A stretch of 19,660 nt of DNA, taken from contig CAMBSS010000079.1 of the NCBI GenBank assembly GCA_945870465.1, positions 1-19,660 on the forward strand, written 5' to 3'. The position numbers and the translations under genes were made by a program. The number at the start of each line of letters is the position of its first letter. The first letter of the stretch is position 1. The notes under the pieces are model-generated. The model made no database searches. It saw only the letters and a program-made list of their open reading frames with translations, and was not told the DNA's origin. This document shows positions 15,128 through 19,660 of this stretch, piece by piece. Origin of the DNA: Bordetella parapertussis. GTDB lineage: Bacteria > Pseudomonadota > Gammaproteobacteria > Burkholderiales > SG8-41.

Positions 15128-16918
15128 TCAGAACTGCGCTTCCGTCAGCGCGAGCACGCTGGAAGCGCCGCCCGTCACCACACTGACCAGACCGGCGGAC
15201 TGCGGCAGTATGTGTTCCGCATAGAACCGCGCCGTCACGATCTTCGCGCGGTAGAACTCCGGATCGCCGCCGCCCGCAAGTTTTCCATTGGCGACGAGCG
15301 CCGTGCGCGCCATCAGCCAGCCGCCGGCCACCGTGCCCCATAGCTTGAGGAAAGGCACGGACACTGCGGCGACTGCGTTTGGATCTTTGGGAAATGTGTC
15401 GACTATCCATTGCGTGGCGGCCGCAAGGCCATCGACCGCACGCTTGAGGCTTTCGCGCGCGGCGCTGACGTCGGCGTTTTTGCTCGCTGCAAGTTTCGCG
15501 TCGAGCTGGCGCATCTCGTCGATGATGCTGAACGCGGTCGCGCCTTTCTCGAAACCTACTTTGCGCCCAACGAGGTCGGCAGCCTGAATGCCGGTGGTGC
15601 CTTCGTATATCGTCGTGATGCGCGAATCGCGCAGGTACTGCGCAGCGCCTGTCTCCTCGATAAATCCCATACCGCCGTGGATCTGCACACCGACCGACGC
15701 GATCTCCACGCTTTGCTCAGTGCACCAGCCTTTGACAATGGGAATCAGGAAATCGACCAGCGCCTGGTTTTTGCGGCGCTCCTTGTCGTCGGGATGATGG
15801 TTCGCCTTGTCGAGCGCCGCAGATGCCGTATATGCAACCGCGCGCATCGCTTCGACCTGCGACTTCATCGTGAGCAGCATGCGCTTCACGTCGGGATGGT
15901 GGATGATGGTCACGCGGTCGCCGCTCTTTTGCCCGATCGCGCGGCCCTGCACCCGCGTCTTCGCATATTCGCGCGCGTGCTGGTAAGCGCGTTCGGCCAG
16001 CGCCACACCTTCAAGCCCCACGCCGAGCCGCGCGTGGTTCATCATGATGAACATGTATTCGAGGCCGCGGTTTTCTTCGCCGACAAGGTAACCGACAGCA
16101 CCCTTGCCGTCGCCGTAAGCGAGCACGCAGGTCGGGCTCGCGTTGATGCCCATCTTGTGCTCGATAGACACGCATTTCACGTCGTTGCGGGAGCCCAGGC
16201 TGCCGTCGTCGTTGACCATGAACTTCGGCACGATGAAAAGCGAAATGCCTTTGACGCCTTCGGGCGCAGTCGGCGTACGCGCCAGCACGAGGTGGATGAT
16301 GTTCTCCGCCATGTCGTGCTCGCCCCAAGTGATGTAGATCTTGGTGCCGTGGATGCGGAAATGGTCGCCTTCGGGCACCGCGCGCGTGCGCACCGCTGAC
16401 AAATCCGAACCCGCCTGCGGCTCAGTGAGGTTCATCGTGCCGGTCCACTCACCGGACGTCAGCTTGTGCAGATATTTTTCTTTTTGCGCGTCGGAGCCTT
16501 TCAGCTTCAGCGCTTCGAGCACGCCGGAGGTCAGCATCGGGCACAGGCAGAACGCCATATTGGCGCTGTTCCACATTTCCTGCACCGGCATGGCGACGAC
16601 GTGCGGCAGGCCCTGGCCGCCGAATTCGGTCCGGCCCGACAAGCCATTCCAGCCGCCCTCGACAAACTGGCGGTAAGCCTCTTTGAACCCCGGGGACGAG
16701 GTTACTTTGGAATCGGTGAGCTTCGCGCCGTCTTTGTCGCCGACTCGATTCAGCGGATCAAGCACGCCCGTGGCGAACTTGCCCGCTTCGTCGAGCACCG
16801 CATCGACGAGGTCGTCCGTCACCTCCGCGCAATCGGGCATCGCCGTGATATCGGCCAGCCCGACCAGGTCCTTGATCACGAACTGCATGTCCTGCAATGG
16901 AGCAACGTAGCTTGACAT
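15128..16918 (-). CDS. Acyl-CoA dehydrogenase, ~600-residue family with C-terminal extension
   Basis: The 596-residue flavoprotein belongs to the acyl-CoA dehydrogenase group with an extra C-terminal domain (FadE1/FadE2 of Pseudomonas, DmdC-like). It oxidises acyl-CoA to enoyl-CoA and passes electrons to ETF. It shows the FAD/substrate motif NLTEPQAGSDL (163-173), the acyl-CoA dehydrogenase core to about 450, and the catalytic glutamate E439 in IYEGTTGIQ. The C-terminal domain covers about 460-590. The ATG has GGAGGT five bases upstream. It lies directly downstream of etfB and etfA on the same strand, so the ETF is probably its direct acceptor. Unlike FadE in this window it has no membrane segments. 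Chain-length or 3-methylthiopropanoyl-CoA specificity cannot be told from the sequence. Confidence 0.93.
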   Translation of the reverse strand: MSSYVAPLQDMQFVIKDLVGLADITAMPDCAEVTDDLVDAVLDEAGKFATGVLDPLNRVGDKDGAKLTDSKVTSSPGFKEAYRQFVEGGWNGLSGRTEFGGQGLPHVVAMPVQEMWNSANMAFCLCPMLTSGVLEALKLKGSDAQKEKYLHKLTSGEWTGTMNLTEPQAGSDLSAVRTRAVPEGDHFRIHGTKIYITWGEHDMAENIIHLVLARTPTAPEGVKGISLFIVPKFMVNDDGSLGSRNDVKCVSIEHKMGINASPTCVLAYGDGKGAVGYLVGEENRGLEYMFIMMNHARLGVGLEGVALAERAYQHAREYAKTRVQGRAIGQKSGDRVTIIHHPDVKRMLLTMKSQVEAMRAVAYTASAALDKANHHPDDKERRKNQALVDFLIPIVKGWCTEQSVEIASVGVQIHGGMGFIEETGAAQYLRDSRITTIYEGTTGIQAADLVGRKVGFEKGATAFSIIDEMRQLDAKLAASKNADVSAARESLKRAVDGLAAATQWIVDTFPKDPNAVAAVSVPFLKLWGTVAGGWLMARTALVANGKLAGGGDPEFYRAKIVTARFYAEHILPQSAGLVSVVTGGASSVLALTEAQF

Positions 16919-16960
16919 GTACCACCTCCGTGAACGACGAGGGAATCGAACGGCAAGCCG

Positions 16961-17030
16961 GGAGAGGCGAGAGGAGAGAGGAGAAAGAAGGAAAGACCCT
17001 TCGCCTCACCCCTCTCGCCTCACCCCTCTC
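16961..17030. repeat. Imperfect palindrome with GAGAGGCG arms
   Basis: The left arm (about 16961-16990) is GAGAGG/GAGGAGA-rich. The right arm contains the 14-base unit TCGCCTCACCCCTC twice exactly (17001-17014, 17015-17028). GAGGCGAGAGG in the left arm has an exact reverse complement in the right arm. The element fills the gap between etfA and the acyl-CoA dehydrogenase and ends three bases before the etfA stop. It resembles the element at 5775-5879. Confidence 0.65.
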
Positions 17031-17033
17031 CGC

Positions 17034-17963
17034 TCACAGCTGCGCTGTGAGCTCAGGCACGGCCTTGAACAAATCCTCCACCAGCCAGTAGTTCGCAATC
17101 TGGAATATCGGCGCTTCGGCGTCTTTGTTGATGGCGACGATAACCTTGCTGTCTTTCATGCCGGCGAGATGCTGGATCGCACCGGAAATACCGACCGCCA
17201 CGTACAGTTCGGGGGCGACGATCTTGCCGGTCTGCCCGACCTGGTAGTCGTTCGGCACGAAGCCCGAGTCGACCGCGGCACGCGACGCGCCGACTGCCGC
17301 ACCTAACTTATCGGCCAATGCTTCGAGTAACTTGAAGTTTTCGCCGTTGCCCATGCCGCGCCCGCCGGAAACGATGATGCGCGCCGCGGTCAATTCCGGC
17401 CGGCTCGACTTGGTGAGTTCGTGCCCCTTGAATTCGGACAAGCCGGTATCGGCAACCGCCGCAACGTTTTCAATCGGCGCAGCATTGGCCGCCGCACCCG
17501 CCGGGTCGAAACCCGTGATGCGCACGGTGATGACCTTGATCGGGTCCTTGGACTGCACAGTGGTGAGCACGTTGCCGGCATAGATCGGCCGCACGAAAGT
17601 GTCGGGCGACACGATGGAGCTGATGTCGGAAATCTGCTGAACGTCGAGCAACGCCGAAACGCGCGGCATGAAGTTTTTACCGAAGCCGGTGGCCGGCGCA
17701 AGGATGTGCGTGTAGTTCTTCGCGATCGACAGCACCATCGCCGCCATGTTTTCGGCGAGTGGCGCCGCGTACTGCGCAGCATCGGCGACCAACACCTTGG
17801 TGACGCCCGCGACTTTTGCTGCAGCGGCGGCGGCATCCGCGCACCCGCTGCCCGCGACCAGCACGCTGATATCGCCGCCGAGCTTGGCTGCCGCGGCGAT
17901 GGTATTGGTGACACCCGTCTTCAACTGCTTGTTGTCGTGTTCTGCTATGACGAGGATAGCCAT
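17034..17963 (-). CDS. etfA: Electron transfer flavoprotein alpha subunit
   Basis: The 309-residue FAD-binding subunit of ETF takes electrons from acyl-CoA dehydrogenases and passes them to ETF:quinone oxidoreductase. Its N-terminal half has the usual [11 protein letters not shown] start and [15 protein letters not shown] (88-101). The C-terminal FAD domain shows VSGGRGMG (198-205), [11 protein letters not shown] (225-235), [20 protein letters not shown] (241-260) and GAIQHLAGM (261-269). Length is typical. Its ATG shares one base with the etfB stop, a normal sign of translational coupling that ensures equal subunit amounts. An acyl-CoA dehydrogenase gene follows in the same direction. Confidence 0.97.
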   Translation of the reverse strand: MAILVIAEHDNKQLKTGVTNTIAAAAKLGGDISVLVAGSGCADAAAAAAKVAGVTKVLVADAAQYAAPLAENMAAMVLSIAKNYTHILAPATGFGKNFMPRVSALLDVQQISDISSIVSPDTFVRPIYAGNVLTTVQSKDPIKVITVRITGFDPAGAAANAAPIENVAAVADTGLSEFKGHELTKSSRPELTAARIIVSGGRGMGNGENFKLLEALADKLGAAVGASRAAVDSGFVPNDYQVGQTGKIVAPELYVAVGISGAIQHLAGMKDSKVIVAINKDAEAPIFQIANYWLVEDLFKAVPELTAQL

Positions 17964-18712
17964 CAGATCACCTTCGCTTCGTTTTTCAGTTTGCTGACAA
18001 GTTCGGCCACGTCCGCGACCTTTACGCCCGAACCGCGCTTGGGCGGCTCTTCGGTTTTCAGAGTGGTTAACCGCGGCGTCACGTCGACGCCCAGCGCATC
18101 GGGCTTCAACACCTCAAGCGGCTTTTTCTTCGCTTTCATGATGTTCGGCAGCGTCACGTAGCGCGGCTCGTTCAGGCGCAGGTCGGCGGTGACCACCGCC
18201 GGCAGCTTGATGCAGATTTTTTCAAGCCCGCCGTCGACTTCACGCGTGATGTCGGCATGATCGCCCGCAATTTCGAGCTTGGAGATAAAGGCCGCCTGCG
18301 GCCAGCCGAGCAGTGCCGACAGCATCTGGCCGGTCTGATTGCAATCGTCGTCGATGGCCTGCTTGCCGGTGATCACGAGGCCGGGTTTTTCCTTGTCGAC
18401 GATGGCCTTCAAAACCTTGGCCACCGCGAGCGGCTGCACTTCGCCCGCGACTTCTACCAGTATGCCGCGGTCGGCACCCATCGCAAGCGCCGTGCGCAGC
18501 GTTTCCGTGCTTTGCGTGATTCCGACCGCCACGACGACGATTTCCGTCACGGTGCCCGCCTCTTTCATGCGCACGGCCTGCTCCACCGCGATTTCGCAAA
18601 ACGGGTTCATCGCCATTTTGACGTTCGCCGTCTCGACCCCCGTGCCGTCGGCCTTGACCCGCACCTTGATATTGGGATCGACCACGCGCTTGATAGCCAC
18701 CAGAACCTTCAT
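17963..18712 (-). CDS. etfB: Electron transfer flavoprotein beta subunit
   Basis: The 249-residue AMP-binding subunit pairs with EtfA. Motifs include [14 protein letters not shown] at the N-terminus, [17 protein letters not shown] (35-51), the AMP-site region [15 protein letters not shown] (116-130) and the partner-recognition loop [18 protein letters not shown] (181-198). The frame is open from a GTG at 18718, but ATG at 18712 gives the standard 249 residues, with AGGGGTGG just upstream, and is chosen. It is the first gene of the etfB-etfA-acyl-CoA dehydrogenase unit. Confidence 0.97.
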   Translation of the reverse strand: MKVLVAIKRVVDPNIKVRVKADGTGVETANVKMAMNPFCEIAVEQAVRMKEAGTVTEIVVVAVGITQSTETLRTALAMGADRGILVEVAGEVQPLAVAKVLKAIVDKEKPGLVITGKQAIDDDCNQTGQMLSALLGWPQAAFISKLEIAGDHADITREVDGGLEKICIKLPAVVTADLRLNEPRYVTLPNIMKAKKKPLEVLKPDALGVDVTPRLTTLKTEEPPKRGSGVKVADVAELVSKLKNEAKVI

Positions 18713-18734
18713 TACCACCCCTAGTTTGGAAATT

Positions 18735-18767
18735 GCGGCGTTACGCCGCGGAAAGAGCCGAATTTTA
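18735..18767 (-). promoter_or_regulatory. Possible etfB promoter and leader hairpin
   Basis: Leftward TAAAAT (18767-18762) matches five of six -10 bases; no good -35 box is visible. Between it and etfB lies a perfect hairpin of GCGGCG (18735-18740) and CGCCGC (18744-18749) with a three-base loop. There is no T-tract, so it is more likely a leader structure than a terminator. Confidence 0.3.
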
Positions 18768-18808
18768 CCGGATTCAGGCGTCGCGCGTAATGCGGCGCCC
18801 CGCGCCGG

Positions 18809-19660
18809 TCAGGCGCGCTGTTTGCGGAACAGCGCAATCAGTTCGCCGACGATGCCGCGGCGGAACGCGAGCACGCAGATCACGAAGATGAGCCCGGTCA
18901 CGATCGTCACCGAATCGCCGATGGTCCTGAACCATTCGACGCCGGTTTGATTGGCCAGCAACTGGCCAAACTCGCCGATGCGGTTTTCGAGCGTCTTCAC
19001 GATGAACGCCCCCACCACGGGCCCCAGCACCGTGCCCATGCCGCCCAGCAAAGTCATCAGCACGACTTCGCCTGACATATGCCAGTGCACGTCGGTCAGC
19101 GTCTCGAAACCGAGCACCAGGGTCTTGGTCGAGCCGGCGAGCCCGGACAGCGCCGCCGACAGCACGAACGCGAGCAATTTGTACTTGTCGACGTCGTAGC
19201 CCAGCGACAGCGCGCGCGGCTCGTTCTCGCGTATCGCGGTCAGCACCTGGCCGAACGGGGAATCGATGGCGCGGTGGATGATGCAGAAGCCGAGCACGAA
19301 AATCGCGAACACGAAATAATAAAGCGTCAGGTCGTTTTCCAGGTTGATAAAGCCCAGCAGATGGCCGCGCGGCACGCCCTGCAGGCCGTCTTCGCCGCCG
19401 GTGAACTTCGCCTGCAGGCAGAAAAAGTACAGCATCTGCGCCAGCGCCAGCGTAATCATCGCGAAATAAATGCCCTGCCGCCGGATCGCAAGGCTGCCGA
19501 TGAGATAACCAAGCAGCGCCGCCGCCGCGGTACCGACCAGCAAACCGATTTCGGGAGGCAGCCCCCACAATTTGACCGCTACGCCCATTGCGTAACCGGC
19601 CATGCCGAGAAAGGCGGCGTGGCCGAACGAGAGCAGGCCGGTGTAGCCAATGAGGAGGTT
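18809..19660 (-). CDS. livM: Branched-chain amino acid ABC transporter permease, LivM family, 5' truncated by window
   Basis: The visible 283 residues run from the window edge to a stop at 18809. The first 19 residues (NLLIGYTGLLSFGHAAFLG) precede any start and are the hallmark early LivM segment, so the true start lies beyond 19660. Several membrane helices follow, then the conserved loop region with YKLLAFVLSAALSGLAG and GEVVLMTLLGGMGTVLGP near the C-terminus. LivM is one of two inner-membrane permeases of Liv-type importers for branched-chain amino acids, amides or aromatic acids. The other components would be upstream, outside the window. It is on the same strand as etfB but 96 bp away, so co-transcription is uncertain. 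Confidence 0.92.
   Translation of the reverse strand, partial: NLLIGYTGLLSFGHAAFLGMAGYAMGVAVKLWGLPPEIGLLVGTAAAALLGYLIGSLAIRRQGIYFAMITLALAQMLYFFCLQAKFTGGEDGLQGVPRGHLLGFINLENDLTLYYFVFAIFVLGFCIIHRAIDSPFGQVLTAIRENEPRALSLGYDVDKYKLLAFVLSAALSGLAGSTKTLVLGFETLTDVHWHMSGEVVLMTLLGGMGTVLGPVVGAFIVKTLENRIGEFGQLLANQTGVEWFRTIGDSVTIVTGLIFVICVLAFRRGIVGELIALFRKQRA

Noticed and set aside
18713..18718. GTG start for etfB two codons upstream
   Set aside because: It lies within the Shine-Dalgarno region of the ATG at 18712, and the ATG gives the usual 249-residue length.
18735..18749. Intrinsic terminator between livM and etfB
   Set aside because: The GC hairpin is perfect but only six pairs and has no T-tract on either strand, so it is kept only as a possible leader structure.

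Overview
The window reads as chromosomal DNA of a G+C-rich betaproteobacterium, probably of or near the Burkholderiales. The grounds are indirect: a TctC/Bug-type periplasmic receptor, a fatty-acid locus of betaproteobacterial style (FadL, dehydrogenase-first FadB, FadA, long FadE) and strong GC3 bias that leaves long antisense ORFs. No rRNA, tRNA, CRISPR array, integrase or IS transposase was seen. No gap between genes exceeds about 215 bp.

Positions 1-11715 form one leftward (minus-strand) block for long-chain fatty acid use. Read in transcription order it holds FadE-type acyl-CoA dehydrogenase (11715-9226), a crotonase with PaaG/isomerase-like active-site residues (9042-8254), a short-chain dehydrogenase remnant lacking its middle (8070-7717), an AMP-forming long-chain acyl-CoA synthetase (7686-5881), a YciA-type acyl-CoA thioesterase (5756-5352), a FadL outer-membrane transporter (5250-4006, followed by a clear intrinsic terminator), a dehydrogenase/hydratase fusion (3903-1414), a thiolase (1302-103), and the start of a secreted protein gene cut by the window edge (85 to <1). 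Together they cover uptake, activation, the four beta-oxidation steps and acyl-CoA release.

Positions 11931-14247 form a small rightward island: a Cys-rich lipoprotein, a TauD-family Fe(II)/2-oxoglutarate dioxygenase and an orphan Bug receptor. None belongs to beta-oxidation. Leftward transcription resumes at 14254-19660 with a TylF-like methyltransferase, a second acyl-CoA dehydrogenase of the ~600-residue C-terminal-extended family, etfA and etfB (overlapping by one base), and the 3' part of a livM-type permease gene. The ETF presumably takes electrons from both acyl-CoA dehydrogenases. ETF:quinone oxidoreductase and any fad regulator are not in the window.

The most unusual feature lies between the genes. 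Six intergenic spaces hold palindromic elements whose arms are short purine-rich tandem repeats (units AAGGATG, AAAGGACGC, CGCAGATGAA, or GAGAG-based) followed by the pyrimidine-rich complement. Two of them (8096-8250 and 13142-13269) match each other in both arms and in parts of their interior, and look like two copies of one MITE-like element.
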